Below are positions 25,705 through 35,965 of a DNA stretch of 64,000 nt, in pieces. The position numbers and the translations under genes were made by a program. The stretch comes from Nonomuraea longispora (GTDB lineage Bacteria; Actinomycetota; Actinomycetes; Streptosporangiales; Streptosporangiaceae), in the NCBI RefSeq assembly GCF_004348345.1, contig NZ_SMJZ01000012.1:1-64000 (forward strand), given 5' to 3'. Under the pieces are notes generated by a model. It saw only the letters and a program-made list of their open reading frames with translations. It did not search any database and was not told where the DNA came from. The stretch's first letter is position 1, and each line of letters starts with the position of its first letter.

Positions 25705-26663
25705 GCGGGCTGCGTGCCGCGTTCGAAGCCGGCAGGTTCGCCGTCACCGCCGAGATCGGCCCGCCGGGAGGGGCCGACGCGGAGGCGGTCACGCGTAAGG
25801 CGGATCTGCTGCGGGGCTGGGTCGACGCCGCGAACGTCACCGACAACCAGGGGGCGAACGTCCGGATGTCGAGCCTGGCCGGCAGCGTGCTCGTCCAGCG
25901 CGCCGGCGTCGAGCCGGTGATGCAGCTGACCTGCCGCGACCGTAACCGCATGGCCCTGCAGTCGGACCTGCTCGCGGCGGGCGCCCTCGGCATCCCGAAC
26001 GTGCTGCTGCTGACCGGCGACCACCCCCGGTTCGGCGACCATCCCGAGGCCAAGCCGGTCTTCGATCTCGACGGGGTGCAGCTCGTCTGGACCGCGCGCA
26101 CCCTGCGGGACGACGGCGTGCTCATCTCCGGCAAGGCCGTTTCCGCCCGCCCGGCCTGGTTGGTCGGCACGGTGGAGAACCCGTTCGCGCCGCCGCCGAG
26201 GTTCCGGGCCCGCCGGCTGGCCAAGAAGGTGAGCGCGGGCGCGGAGTTCGTCCAGACGCAGTACGTGTTCGACTTCGAGGTGTTCGAGCGCTGGATGGCG
26301 GACCTGTGGGATCTCGGCGTGACCGACCACTGCAAGGTCATCGCCGGCGTCGGCCCCATCCGCTCGCTGCGTGCCCTCGAGTACATGCGCACCGCCGTGC
26401 CCGGCGTGCACGTTCCCGACGAGGTCGACCGGAGATTGCGCGGGGTCCCCGCCGACCGGGTCGCCGAGGAGGGCATCCGGATGTGCGTGGAGGCCGTGCA
26501 GCGGCTCGCCACGATCCCCGGCGTCGCGGGTGTCCACCTCATGGCGCTCGGCTTCGAGCACGGCGTGCCCGACATCCTGCGGCGGGCCGGCATCCCCCGG
26601 CCGCCGGCCGCGCTTCCCGATCACAACCGCCATCCCATGGAGGGCATCGGTCATGCTCGTTGA
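25701..26663 (+). CDS. metF: MetF-like methylenetetrahydrofolate reductase
   Basis: A 320-residue TIM-barrel flavoenzyme. It has TAEIGPPGGADAEAV at the N-terminus, the folate-site region ANVTDNQGANVRMSSLA, MQLTCRDRNRMALQSDLL, VLLLTGDHPRFGDHPEA, and FVQTQYVFDFEVFERWM near the C-terminus. These match MetF-type reductases, which interconvert 5,10-methylene-THF and 5-methyl-THF. The protein is somewhat longer than E. coli MetF and is paired with a MetV-like subunit, so its electron donor may not be NADH alone. It overlaps the next gene by 11 bases. In this operon it would provide the methyl group used by the MetE-like protein. Confidence 0.88.
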   Translation: MSGLRAAFEAGRFAVTAEIGPPGGADAEAVTRKADLLRGWVDAANVTDNQGANVRMSSLAGSVLVQRAGVEPVMQLTCRDRNRMALQSDLLAAGALGIPNVLLLTGDHPRFGDHPEAKPVFDLDGVQLVWTARTLRDDGVLISGKAVSARPAWLVGTVENPFAPPPRFRARRLAKKVSAGAEFVQTQYVFDFEVFERWMADLWDLGVTDHCKVIAGVGPIRSLRALEYMRTAVPGVHVPDEVDRRLRGVPADRVAEEGIRMCVEAVQRLATIPGVAGVHLMALGFEHGVPDILRRAGIPRPPAALPDHNRHPMEGIGHAR

Positions 26664-28143
26664 CTTCCGGCCCCACGCCAAACTCAGCGGTACGAGTCCC
26701 CTGGACCTCATGACCTCGCTGGCGCCTGTCGTCGAGGCGTTGCGAGAGGTCTCCACGGACCTCGGCAAGGTCCGGCTCGTGTGCGACTGGGTCCAGTACA
26801 AGTCGAACTTCCGCGAGGTGGTCGACGTCAGGCCGATCCTGCTGTGCCCGCAACTGAGCGCGGGACCCGGTCCCGCCATCGTGCCCCTGGGTGTCCGGGA
26901 CGACGCCATCGAGATCGCGGTCGACGTACGACGCAGTGCCGGCATGTCCCTTGAGGAGGTCACCGCCGCCCTGCGGCGGCAGCGGGAGAGAGTCCGGGTT
27001 CCGCTGGAGGACTGGGGACCGGGCAGCGGCAGTTGCGTCTGGGAGTTCAACGCCCGCTACTGGAAGGATCTGGGCCTCTGGGAGAAGTCCACCGGCCGAG
27101 GATACGAGCAGGCGCTGCCGGGCGGGGAGAGCGACGCGCACAACCACGACGCCGCGCGGGACGTGATCCGTGACCTCTTCGAGGTCTGGGACGCGCTGGC
27201 CGACGGCGACGCCCTGCCCGAGGAACTCTACGTCGTCGAGCTCGGGGTGGGCAACGGCGGTCAGGCGAAGGTCTTCCTGGACGAGTTCCGCGCCCTCGAC
27301 GCCGAGCACGGGCGTGACTACTACCGGCGCCTGCACTACATGATGTGCGACTACTCCCAGCATGTGCTCGACCTGGCCCGCGAGGCGGTGGGCGAGCACC
27401 GGGCGCGGATCAGCTCGTTCGTGCTGGACGCCACGGCGCCGTGCACCTCGCTCGGCTTCCTGAAGTACAAGGTCTTCCTCGTCTACGTCTCCAACGTCTA
27501 TGACAACCTGCCGACCGACGAGGTCGTCCAGCTGGGCGGGCGGACCTACTGCGTGCAGGTCCGCGCCTACCTCGACGACGCCGGCGTGGCCGGGCTCGCC
27601 GAGTCGGCGGGGGTCACGGTGGACGAGCTGCCGGTCCTGGTGCGCAAGCTGCTGCGGCTCGGGCCGGGGCTGCTGGCCGAGGCTGATCCGGCCCGGTTCG
27701 CCGACGTGGACGCCGCCGTCGCCTTCTGGCGGGCGGTGTGGGACCTGGTCAGGCTGGAGGAGAGGTACGTCCCTTTGGCCGGGCTCGACCTCTACGCCCT
27801 CGCGCCGGAGATGAGCGGGGAGTTGCTGCGGCCGCTGCTCGAATCCGGCGCCGACATCCGCATGCACGTCAACAATGGGGCGGTGGCGAGCTTCGCCGAC
27901 AGCCTGAGACTGCTGCATCCGTTCGGCAGGCTCGTCTGCCATGACCTGTTCGTCACCGACGTGCAGGCGTACCGGACCGACTTCCGGGGCCCCGGCAAGT
28001 ACGAGGGGTCCGTCGTCAACTGGGTGAACGGGCCGCTGCTGGCGCACGTGGGCCGGCGCAACGGCTTCGACGTGCACTACGCGCCCTTCGCGCACCGGGT
28101 GGGCGGCAACATCGTCACGATGACGGCGCAGGTGAGGGACTGA
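26653..28143 (+). CDS. SAM-dependent methyltransferase-like protein (MidA-like fold suggested)
   Basis: A 496-residue protein. The central part contains a nucleotide-binding motif VVELGVGNGGQAKVF followed by HYMMCDYSQHVLDLARE, the layout of a class I SAM methyltransferase, with a later GRLVCHDLFVTDVQ. The spacing recalls the MidA/NDUFAF7 group, but I cannot place it firmly. The N-terminal 150 residues have no family I recognise. The start ATG overlaps the MetF gene by 11 bases, and the stop overlaps the following MetE-like gene by one base. It is the only methyltransferase-like gene within the SAM-cycle operon and so may be the enzyme that uses the SAM made there. Confidence 0.6.
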   Translation: MLVDFRPHAKLSGTSPLDLMTSLAPVVEALREVSTDLGKVRLVCDWVQYKSNFREVVDVRPILLCPQLSAGPGPAIVPLGVRDDAIEIAVDVRRSAGMSLEEVTAALRRQRERVRVPLEDWGPGSGSCVWEFNARYWKDLGLWEKSTGRGYEQALPGGESDAHNHDAARDVIRDLFEVWDALADGDALPEELYVVELGVGNGGQAKVFLDEFRALDAEHGRDYYRRLHYMMCDYSQHVLDLAREAVGEHRARISSFVLDATAPCTSLGFLKYKVFLVYVSNVYDNLPTDEVVQLGGRTYCVQVRAYLDDAGVAGLAESAGVTVDELPVLVRKLLRLGPGLLAEADPARFADVDAAVAFWRAVWDLVRLEERYVPLAGLDLYALAPEMSGELLRPLLESGADIRMHVNNGAVASFADSLRLLHPFGRLVCHDLFVTDVQAYRTDFRGPGKYEGSVVNWVNGPLLAHVGRRNGFDVHYAPFAHRVGGNIVTMTAQVRD

Positions 28144-29216
28144 TGTCCGACCTGATGAGCGGGCTGCCGCTGCTCCCCACCAGTGTCGTCGGCTCCTACC
28201 CCGTCCCGGAGTGGATGGAACGGTTGAAAACCGACTACTACCGCGGCAGGATGAGCTACGCGCAGCTCCGGGACCTGCACGACATGGCGATCAAGGCGGC
28301 GCTCCGGGACCAGGAGCTGGCCGGCATCGACGTCGTGTCGGACGGCGAGCTGCGCCGCGACAACGACATCGACTACTTCCTCGCCAGGATGCCGGGCATC
28401 GACATCCCGCGGACGGCGAAGGACTTCTACTTCGACTACTACGACGCCAGGGTCACCGAGCGGCTGCCGGTCACGGACACGGCGCCGCTGATGCTGGCCG
28501 ACGACTTCTCCTTCACCGCCGAGCAGACCTCGGACCCGGTCAAGTTCTCCTTCACCGGGCCGTTCTCACTGTCGCGGCGGGTGCGGAACGAGGCGTACGA
28601 CGACCCCGACGAGCTCGTGACGGCGATCGCGCGCGTGCTCAACGCCGAGGCGCGCGCCCTGGCCGCGCGCGGTGCGCGGCTGCTGCAGATCGACGAACCC
28701 TTCCTGGCCGGCTACCCCGGCGAGGTGAAGACGGCGATCAAAGCCGTCAACCTCGTCACCGAGGGCGTCGACGTCACCTGGGCGCTGCACGTCTGTTACG
28801 GCAACCGCTACGCGCGCCCCTCGTGGGAGGGACACTACGACTTCCTGTTTCCCGCCGTGCTCGACGCCGAGGTGGACCAGCTCGTCCTGGAGTTCGCGCG
28901 CAAGGGCTACGCGGATCTGCCGGTGATCGACAAGTTCGGCTGGGACCGCACGATCGGGCTCGGCGTCATCGACGTCAAGTCCTCCGACGTGGAAACCCCG
29001 GAGGCGGTGGCGTCCAGGATTCGCAGCGCGCTCGGCCTGGTCCCGGCCGAACGGCTGGTCATCAACCCCGACTGCGGGCTGCGTAACATCTCCGCGCCTG
29101 TCGCCAGGGCCAAGCTCGCGGCCATGGTCGCCGGAGCGGCCGCCGTGCGGTCCGAGCTGACCGGCGCCCACCCCCTGAGCCCGCTCAACCCATCGCACGA
29201 GGAGCCTGCGCAATGA
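28143..29216 (+). CDS. MetE C-terminal-domain methyltransferase (core methionine synthase type)
   Basis: A 357-residue zinc-dependent methyltransferase that corresponds to only the catalytic half of MetE. The N-terminus [14 protein letters not shown] is typical. Zinc ligands are expected in HVCYGN (His and Cys) and NPDCGLRN (Cys), with the glutamate in QIDEPFLAG. Such short MetE homologues transfer methyl groups from methyl-folate or methyl-donor proteins to homocysteine. It lies between the methyltransferase-like gene and metK with one- and four-base overlaps, so methionine formation for immediate conversion to SAM is likely. A second, more divergent member of the family is encoded near 44 kb. 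Confidence 0.85.
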   Translation: MSDLMSGLPLLPTSVVGSYPVPEWMERLKTDYYRGRMSYAQLRDLHDMAIKAALRDQELAGIDVVSDGELRRDNDIDYFLARMPGIDIPRTAKDFYFDYYDARVTERLPVTDTAPLMLADDFSFTAEQTSDPVKFSFTGPFSLSRRVRNEAYDDPDELVTAIARVLNAEARALAARGARLLQIDEPFLAGYPGEVKTAIKAVNLVTEGVDVTWALHVCYGNRYARPSWEGHYDFLFPAVLDAEVDQLVLEFARKGYADLPVIDKFGWDRTIGLGVIDVKSSDVETPEAVASRIRSALGLVPAERLVINPDCGLRNISAPVARAKLAAMVAGAAAVRSELTGAHPLSPLNPSHEEPAQ

Positions 29217-30442
29217 CCGACGACGACTACGTGTTCACCTCCGAGTCCGTGACCGAGGGCCATCCGGACAAGATCGCCGACGCGATCTCCGACGCCGTGC
29301 TGGACGCGGCCCTGACTCTCGACCCCTACTCCCGGGTCGCCTGCGAGACCCTGATCACCACCGGCATGGTCGTCCTGGCAGGGGAGATCACCACGCCGAA
29401 GCTGCTCGACTACACGCAGATCGTCCGGGACACCGTCAACAGGATCGGCTACGACGACGGCGCCTACGGTTTCGACGGTCACTCGTGTGCCGTCCTCGTG
29501 GCGCTCGACAAGCAGTCACCCGACATCGCGCAGGGCGTCGACCTGGCGCACGAGCATCGCAGCGACCGCTTGGGCGACGAGTTCGACCGCGCGGGGGCAG
29601 GGGACCAGGGCATGATGTTCGGCTACGCCACCGAAGAGACGCCCGAGCTCATGCCGATGCCGATCGCGCTGGCGCACCGCCTGTCGCGCAGGATGGCCGC
29701 CGTGCGCAGGGACGGGACGCTCGGCTACCTGCGCCCGGACGGCAAGACCCAGGTTTCGGTCCGCTACCAGGGTGACATCCCGGTCGCCGTGGAGCAGGTG
29801 CTGATCTCGACCCAGCACGCCGAGGAGGCCACGCTGGAGCGGATCCGCGAGGACCTCTGGCGGCACGTCGTCATCCCGGAGCTGCCGGCCGAGCTGTACG
29901 ACGCCGACGCGCTCCACCGCAGCCTGCTGGTCAACCCCACCGGCAGGTTCGTGATCGGCGGCCCGATGGGTGACGCCGGCCTCACCGGACGCAAGATCAT
30001 CGTGGACACCTATGGGGGATTCGCCCGGCACGGCGGTGGCGCCTTCTCCGGCAAGGACCCCTCCAAGGTCGACAGGTCCGCCGCCTACGCGGCGCGTCAC
30101 GTCGCCAAGAACGTGGTCGCCGCCGGCCTCGCCCGCCGGGTGGAGGTGCAGGTCGCGTACGCCATCGGCGTGGCCAGGCCGGTCTCGGTGCTCGTCGAGA
30201 CGTTCGGCACCGAGCGGGTGAGCCGGTCGCTGATCCGAACCCTGGTGGCCGAGCACTTCGACCTGCGCCCCGCCGCGTTCCGCGAGTATCTCGGGCTGCA
30301 CAGCCCCATCTACGGTCCGACCGCCGCCTACGGACACTTCGGGCGTACGGACCTCGACCTGCCGTGGGAGCGCACCGATCTGGCCGACGCGCTCCGCCGG
30401 GAGGCCGCGCTGTCCGCCGACACCGTCCCCGCCACGCTGTGA
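29213..30442 (+). CDS. metK: S-adenosylmethionine synthetase
   Basis: A 409-residue enzyme that makes SAM from methionine and ATP. The N-terminal [38 protein letters not shown] and the phosphate loop [20 protein letters not shown] are all intact, as is the middle region [19 protein letters not shown]. The length is normal for the family. The start overlaps the MetE-like stop by four bases, and the stop overlaps the GTG of purU. A metK copy within this operon, rather than a housekeeping location alone, points to a dedicated SAM supply; I cannot tell whether a second copy exists elsewhere. Confidence 0.96.
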   Translation: MTDDDYVFTSESVTEGHPDKIADAISDAVLDAALTLDPYSRVACETLITTGMVVLAGEITTPKLLDYTQIVRDTVNRIGYDDGAYGFDGHSCAVLVALDKQSPDIAQGVDLAHEHRSDRLGDEFDRAGAGDQGMMFGYATEETPELMPMPIALAHRLSRRMAAVRRDGTLGYLRPDGKTQVSVRYQGDIPVAVEQVLISTQHAEEATLERIREDLWRHVVIPELPAELYDADALHRSLLVNPTGRFVIGGPMGDAGLTGRKIIVDTYGGFARHGGGAFSGKDPSKVDRSAAYAARHVAKNVVAAGLARRVEVQVAYAIGVARPVSVLVETFGTERVSRSLIRTLVAEHFDLRPAAFREYLGLHSPIYGPTAAYGHFGRTDLDLPWERTDLADALRREAALSADTVPATL

Positions 30443-31305
30443 CCGGAACGGCGCCCGACGTCGGCCGGCTGGTCGTGTCCTGCACCGACCGGCCGGGCAT
30501 CGTCGCCTGCGTCTCGTCGTTCCTGTACCGGCGTGGAGCCAACATCGTGCAGTCCGACCAGGACTCCACCGGGCCCGCGGGCGGCCGGTTCTTCCTGCGC
30601 GTCGTGTTCCACCTGCCCGGACTGGACAAGGAGCTGCCCCGGCTGGAGCGCGAGTTCCGGGAGGAGGTCGCGGCCCGGCTCGGCGCGGACTTCCGTTTCC
30701 GCGTCGCCTCCGCGCCGACCCGGGTGGCGCTCTTCGTGTCGCGGTACGACCACTGCCTGCTGGATCTGCTCTGGCGGGCCCGCCGGGGTGAGCTGCCCAT
30801 CGAGGTGTGCCAGGTGGTCTCCAACCATCCGGACCTCGCCGGCGAGGTGGCCTCTTTCGGGGTGCCGTTCGAGCACGTCCCGGTGACCAGGGCGACCAAA
30901 CCGGAGGCCGAGCGGCGCCAGCTCGACCTCCTGCGGGACCGGGTCGACCTGCTCGTGCTGGCCCGCTACATGCAGGTCCTCTCGGGCGACTTCCTGGACC
31001 GGATCGGCGTACCGGTGATCAACATCCACCATTCCTTCCTGCCCGCGTTCGCCGGCGCCGGGCCGTACGAACGGGCGAAGGAACGCGGCGTGAAGCTCAT
31101 CGGGGCGAGCGCGCACTACGCCACCGAGGAGCTCGACGAGGGACCGATCATCGAGCAGGACGTCGTACGGGTGTCGCACCGCGCGAGCGTGCGGGAGCTG
31201 ACGCGGCGCGGCGCGGACATCGAGCGGACCGTGCTGGCGCGAGCCGTGGCCTGGCACTGCGAGGACCGCGTCCTGGTGAACGGCCGCACCACGATCGTCT
31301 TCTGA
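30439..31305 (+). CDS. purU: Formyltetrahydrofolate deformylase
   Basis: A 288-residue PurU-type enzyme that hydrolyses 10-formyl-THF to formate and THF. The N-terminal ACT-like part reads [20 protein letters not shown] and [11 protein letters not shown]. The formyltransferase-like catalytic part has [52 protein letters not shown] (the HxSxLPxF motif) and a conserved aspartate in [14 protein letters not shown] chose the GTG that overlaps the metK stop (GTGA). In the operon it would return folate to the THF pool and balance one-carbon flow. Confidence 0.93.
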   Translation: MTGTAPDVGRLVVSCTDRPGIVACVSSFLYRRGANIVQSDQDSTGPAGGRFFLRVVFHLPGLDKELPRLEREFREEVAARLGADFRFRVASAPTRVALFVSRYDHCLLDLLWRARRGELPIEVCQVVSNHPDLAGEVASFGVPFEHVPVTRATKPEAERRQLDLLRDRVDLLVLARYMQVLSGDFLDRIGVPVINIHHSFLPAFAGAGPYERAKERGVKLIGASAHYATEELDEGPIIEQDVVRVSHRASVRELTRRGADIERTVLARAVAWHCEDRVLVNGRTTIVF

Positions 31306-32319
<1,014 letters not shown>

Positions 32320-32397
32320 GCGGCGGTGCCGCGTTTCCCCGGCCGCGTATTCTTGTCGTGGCGCACCCTGTGTGCGCGAAGTGCGAGGAGATGCGGC

Positions 32398-33300
32398 ATG
32401 CGAAGCATCGGATACATCGGCGTGCGGTCCGCGTCGGGGGAGGATTGGCTGGGCTTCGGCCCGCGCGTCTTCGGCTTCGAGGCCTACCGGCTGCCGGACG
32501 GCACGGTCCGGGTGCGCTGGTGCGACCGGTCCCACCGCCTCGCGATCCACCCGGGCGACTCCGACCGGCTGCTCTACCTCGGCTGGGAGATCGGCGCCGA
32601 GGAGTCATTGGAGGGCGTCGCGGCCCACCTGACCGCCGCCGGGTTCGAGGTGACGGAGGGCTCGGCGCGGCTGGCGGCCGAGCGCTCCGTGGAGCGGCTC
32701 GTCTTCTTCGACGACCCCTTCGGCCTGCGGCACGAGTTCTTCGTCGGCCAGGAGGAGACGGCGGGCTCCTACCAGGGCTGGCGGCCGACGTCGCGGACGG
32801 TCACCGGCGCGCTCGGTCTGGGCTTCGTCGTGCTGCGGCTGCCGGACCTCCAGCGGGGGCTCGACTTCTACGCCGGCGTGATGGGCATGAAGGTGTCCGA
32901 CGCGATCAACCTCGGCGCGCATCTCGGCGAGATGTGGTTCCTCCGGTGCAATCCTCGCCACCACAGCATCGCCCTGCTCGAAGGGGGCGACGACCTCCGG
33001 CTCGAACACCTGATGATCGAGGTGACGACGCTGGAGGAGGTGGAGATCGCCTGGGATCTGGCCAGGAGGGAGATGGACGCCTTCGTCAGCCCCGGACGCC
33101 GGCTGTCGGACAACATGTTCCTGTTCCGGGTCCACACCTCGACCGGCTTCAATGTCTGTTACGGGTGGGGTGCGACCCCGGTCGACGACGACGAGAGCTG
33201 GATCCCGCGTTACATCGACTCGTCGACCGGCGCCGGCATCGTCTACTCCGCCGCAGCCGTCGTGACGGCGGGCGATCCTTCCCCCGAGGTCAAGCACTGA
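32398..33300 (+). CDS. Two-domain VOC protein of the extradiol dioxygenase fold, metal ligands altered
   Basis: A 300-residue protein with two vicinal-oxygen-chelate domains like BphC-type extradiol dioxygenases. The second domain keeps RCNPRHHSIAL (His188/189) and LEHLMIEV (His204, a metal ligand). The first metal histidine is Phe143 in GLGFVVL, where family members read GLGHVVL. The signature near the C-terminus reads TSTGFNVCYGWG, so the ligand glutamate is Cys254 and the upstream His, Tyr and Pro of the signature are also changed. Two of three iron ligands therefore seem lost. The start has GAGGAG seven bases upstream. It follows adenosine kinase by 78 bases and converges with the pucR-like gene (11-base overlap). 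It may bind a ligand or catalyse a metal-free reaction. Confidence 0.8.
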   Translation: MRSIGYIGVRSASGEDWLGFGPRVFGFEAYRLPDGTVRVRWCDRSHRLAIHPGDSDRLLYLGWEIGAEESLEGVAAHLTAAGFEVTEGSARLAAERSVERLVFFDDPFGLRHEFFVGQEETAGSYQGWRPTSRTVTGALGLGFVVLRLPDLQRGLDFYAGVMGMKVSDAINLGAHLGEMWFLRCNPRHHSIALLEGGDDLRLEHLMIEVTTLEEVEIAWDLARREMDAFVSPGRRLSDNMFLFRVHTSTGFNVCYGWGATPVDDDESWIPRYIDSSTGAGIVYSAAAVVTAGDPSPEVKH

Positions 33301-34624
33301 CGTCGAGGGCGTCGATGATCTCCAGAGCCACCTGCGCGGCGAGGCGGTCGCGATAGCTGTTCAGGTCCAGTCCGGTGATCTCCTCGATCCGGTGGATGCG
33401 GTAGGTGACCGTGTTGGGATGCACGTGCAGCAGCTTCGACGCCCGTTGCGGGCTGTTGTTCTCCCGGAAGTAGCACATCAGCGTGGCGATGAACTCCGAG
33501 TGGTGCTTCCTCTCGTGGCGCAGCACCTCGCCGAGGATGTCCGTGGCGAACTCGCGCAGGGTCTCGATGTCGGGCACCTGGAGCAGCAGGCGGCCGATGC
33601 CCAGCTTGTCGAAGGCGACCACGGCGCCGCGCTGGCCAAGCCGCCGGATCACCTCGGTGGTCCGGCGCGCCTCCTCGTACGAGCGGGCGATGTGCGCCGG
33701 TTCGCGGAACGCGCCGCCGACGCCGATGGACACGCCGACATCGGGGAACAGCGCTCCGAGGCGTTGCACGCACAGGGTGCCGAGCTGCTCGGCCCTGGTG
33801 GTCGAGCCCGGGGTGGTGTTCTCGGTCAGCACCACGACCACCTCGTCCGTTCGGACGGAGGTGATCGCGTCAGGGGACTGGGCGACGAACAGGCGCGCGG
33901 TCGCGCCCGCGGCGCGTTCGGCGACCAGGGCGCTGCGCTGGGTGTCGCCCGCGGGCGGTTCGAGGATGATCGACAGGACGCGGTGGTCGCGCTCGGTGTC
34001 GTAGCCGAGATGCTGCGCCCAGCGGACGACCTCGTCGTTGTCCCGGCCGGACCCGGACAGCAGCCCTTCGACGAGGTCGTCACGGACCTGGCTGGCCGCT
34101 GAGAAGATGACGCGCTCGCGGGCCAGGATCACCCCGCAGATCGTCGCGGCATGCTCGGCGATCATCAGGTCGATGTCCTCGCCCTGGTCAGGGGCCGCCC
34201 CGACGAGCGAGACGAGATAGGCGGGCACGGTGCCGCCGACCAGGATCGGGGCCACGACGCGGGCCCGGCCGCGCGCCGGGTCCGGCAGCCGGAGCGGGTG
34301 GCGGGACTTGCCGGCGTTGGCGAGCATGTGCGCCAGCCGTGGATGGATCAGATGGTCGTGGACGTACTGGATGGCGCTTTCGTAGCTCTCGCCGGGCGAG
34401 GCCGCGGCGAGGATGCCCATCTTCTGGCTGATGACGGCCACCGTCACGTCGGTCCGGTGGGCGACGAGATGGGCGACCGTGCCGATGTCGGCGTCCTGGA
34501 GAGCCAGGCCGGACAGGTGGCGGTAGATCTCCACCAGGTCGCGGAGCGTCCGGTTTTCCTGGCTGATCGCGGTGGAACCGCTGGTGACACTGGTCAGGCC
34601 GGTGAACTGTGACTCTGCGGCCAT
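33290..34624 (-). CDS. PucR/CdaR-family transcriptional regulator
   Basis: A 444-residue regulator. The C-terminal PucR-type helix-turn-helix covers MCYFRENNSPQRASKLLHVH and NTVTYRIHRIEEITGLDL. The middle part (about 180-330) has the GGDEF-like fold of the family (VSIGVGGAFREPAHIARSYEEARRT). The N-terminal third is a GAF-like sensor region. PucR regulators control purine, amino-acid and aromatic catabolism. It is divergent from the ABC importer operon across 393 bases, so that importer is its most likely target. It is the only complete transcription factor gene in the catabolic block. Confidence 0.92.
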   Translation of the reverse strand: MAAESQFTGLTSVTSGSTAISQENRTLRDLVEIYRHLSGLALQDADIGTVAHLVAHRTDVTVAVISQKMGILAAASPGESYESAIQYVHDHLIHPRLAHMLANAGKSRHPLRLPDPARGRARVVAPILVGGTVPAYLVSLVGAAPDQGEDIDLMIAEHAATICGVILARERVIFSAASQVRDDLVEGLLSGSGRDNDEVVRWAQHLGYDTERDHRVLSIILEPPAGDTQRSALVAERAAGATARLFVAQSPDAITSVRTDEVVVVLTENTTPGSTTRAEQLGTLCVQRLGALFPDVGVSIGVGGAFREPAHIARSYEEARRTTEVIRRLGQRGAVVAFDKLGIGRLLLQVPDIETLREFATDILGEVLRHERKHHSEFIATLMCYFRENNSPQRASKLLHVHPNTVTYRIHRIEEITGLDLNSYRDRLAAQVALEIIDALDVSA

Positions 34625-35017
34625 GAGCGAATCCTAAGGTCGAACGCCGGGGTTGCCATGTGTGTGACGACAAAGAGTACGTGCCCATGCTGTGTTGTGG
34701 CCCACAGTGCTACCTCCTCCTGTCGGCTATACGTGATAACTGGCCTGTGCCCGCCGCCATCCGAGCGTGACGGCATTTCGGGTGGTCACCGCCTTGTGAC
34801 GGTGTCCGGTAACGATCCCGAAACCGCCCATTTACGCAAGGGCTCCCTCTTGACGCCCACGTAGCCGCAGGGCAGCATTGCGTTTACAACTATTGCACAT
34901 TTTGTCCCATTATCGGACAACGGCGCGGTGAATGCATGTGACAAGAACGGACCCTGCGAGTGTCTCGCCCGGCTCCAGCACAGTCTTCGTTCCGCGCAGT
35001 GCTGGACGGAGGTGGCG
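34625..35017. promoter_or_regulatory. Divergent control region between pucR-like gene and ABC importer
   Basis: A 393-base gene-free region, locally poorer in G and C. It holds the inverted repeat TTGTCC-n7-GGACAA (34,902-34,920), whose right part is the 11-base motif TTATCGGACAA shared with three other promoters of the block. The frame of the first permease stays open into this region, but no ribosome site supports an earlier start. Confidence 0.55.
34910..34920. promoter_or_regulatory. Operator candidate TTATCGGACAA, copy 1
   Basis: An 11-base imperfect palindrome located about 100 bases before the first permease start. Its form (TTrTCnGAyAA) is close to the TnGTnnnACnA-type sites of GntR/FadR-family regulators. 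The other copies are at 52,239, 58,304 and 61,125. Confidence 0.55.
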
Positions 35018-35965
35018 GTGAGCGCAGGCATGGTAGTGCGCCGGCTCGGCGGCGGTCTGCTGGTCTTGTGGCTGGTTTCGATACTCACCTTCCTGCTGGT
35101 GCAGCTGATTCCCGGCGACGTCGCCGAGGTGATCGCGGGTGAGAACGCCACGGTGGCCGAAGTGGCCAGGATCCGCGCCGAGCTCGGCCTGGACAAGCCC
35201 GTCCTGGAGCAGTACGTCAGCTGGTTCTCCGGCGTGCTGCAAGGAGATCTCGGCAACTCGCTGTTCAGCAACCGGCCGGTCTCCTCGACGATCATCGAGG
35301 CGGCGCCGCCGACCGTGATCATCACCCTGATGGCGATGGCTGTCGCGGTCGTGATCGGCGTGACGGCCGGGATCATCGCGGGCCTGACCCAGGGCAGCTG
35401 GATCGACCGGGCCGTGTCGGCCCTGGCCACGCTCGGCATCGCGATGCCCAGCTTCTGGCTGGCGATGGTGCTCGTATCGCTGTTCGCCCTGGCCAACCCC
35501 TGGCTACCGGCGACCGGATACGTCGACATCAGGGAGGGCTTCGGGGTGTGGCTCTCCCACGTGATCCTCCCGGCCACGTCACTCGGCCTGGCCACCTCGG
35601 CGGAACTCGCCAGACACACCCGCGGCTGCGTCGCCGACGTGCTCACCCGCCCGTACGTACGCACGGCACGGGCCCGGGGCGCGTCGGGACCCTGGCTGGT
35701 CCGCAGGCACATCCTGCGCAACGCGGCCATCCCTGTCGTGACAGTACTCGGCCTGCAGACCGGACGACTGCTCGGGGGCGTCATCGTGGTGGAGGCCGTG
35801 TTCGGCATCTCCGGCCTCGGCTCCTTGGCCATCAACTCGGTGCTGCAACGGAACTACCCGATGATCCAGGGCTACGTCCTGTTCAGCGCCGTGGTCGTGG
35901 TGGCGATCAACCTCATCGTGGACCTGGCCTACGGCTGGATCAACCCGAAGGTGCGCACGGCATGA
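35018..35965 (+). CDS. Dipeptide/oligopeptide ABC transporter permease (DppB type)
   Basis: A 315-residue membrane protein with the N-terminal helix GGLLVLWLVSILTFLLVQLIPGD and five further membrane segments. The ABC loop region YVRTARARGASGPWLVRRHI resembles the EAA motif of peptide permeases, and LLGGVIVVEAVFGISGLG is typical of the DppB group. The start is a GTG with GGAGG six bases upstream; the upstream in-frame ATG would add a cysteine-rich stretch unlike the family. The stop overlaps the next permease gene by four bases. Confidence 0.92.
   Translation: MSAGMVVRRLGGGLLVLWLVSILTFLLVQLIPGDVAEVIAGENATVAEVARIRAELGLDKPVLEQYVSWFSGVLQGDLGNSLFSNRPVSSTIIEAAPPTVIITLMAMAVAVVIGVTAGIIAGLTQGSWIDRAVSALATLGIAMPSFWLAMVLVSLFALANPWLPATGYVDIREGFGVWLSHVILPATSLGLATSAELARHTRGCVADVLTRPYVRTARARGASGPWLVRRHILRNAAIPVVTVLGLQTGRLLGGVIVVEAVFGISGLGSLAINSVLQRNYPMIQGYVLFSAVVVVAINLIVDLAYGWINPKVRTA

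Noticed and set aside
34928..35017. ATG-initiated 30-residue N-terminal extension of the first permease
   Set aside because: It lacks a ribosome site, is cysteine-rich and unlike DppB proteins, while the GTG at 35,018 has GGAGG at good spacing.
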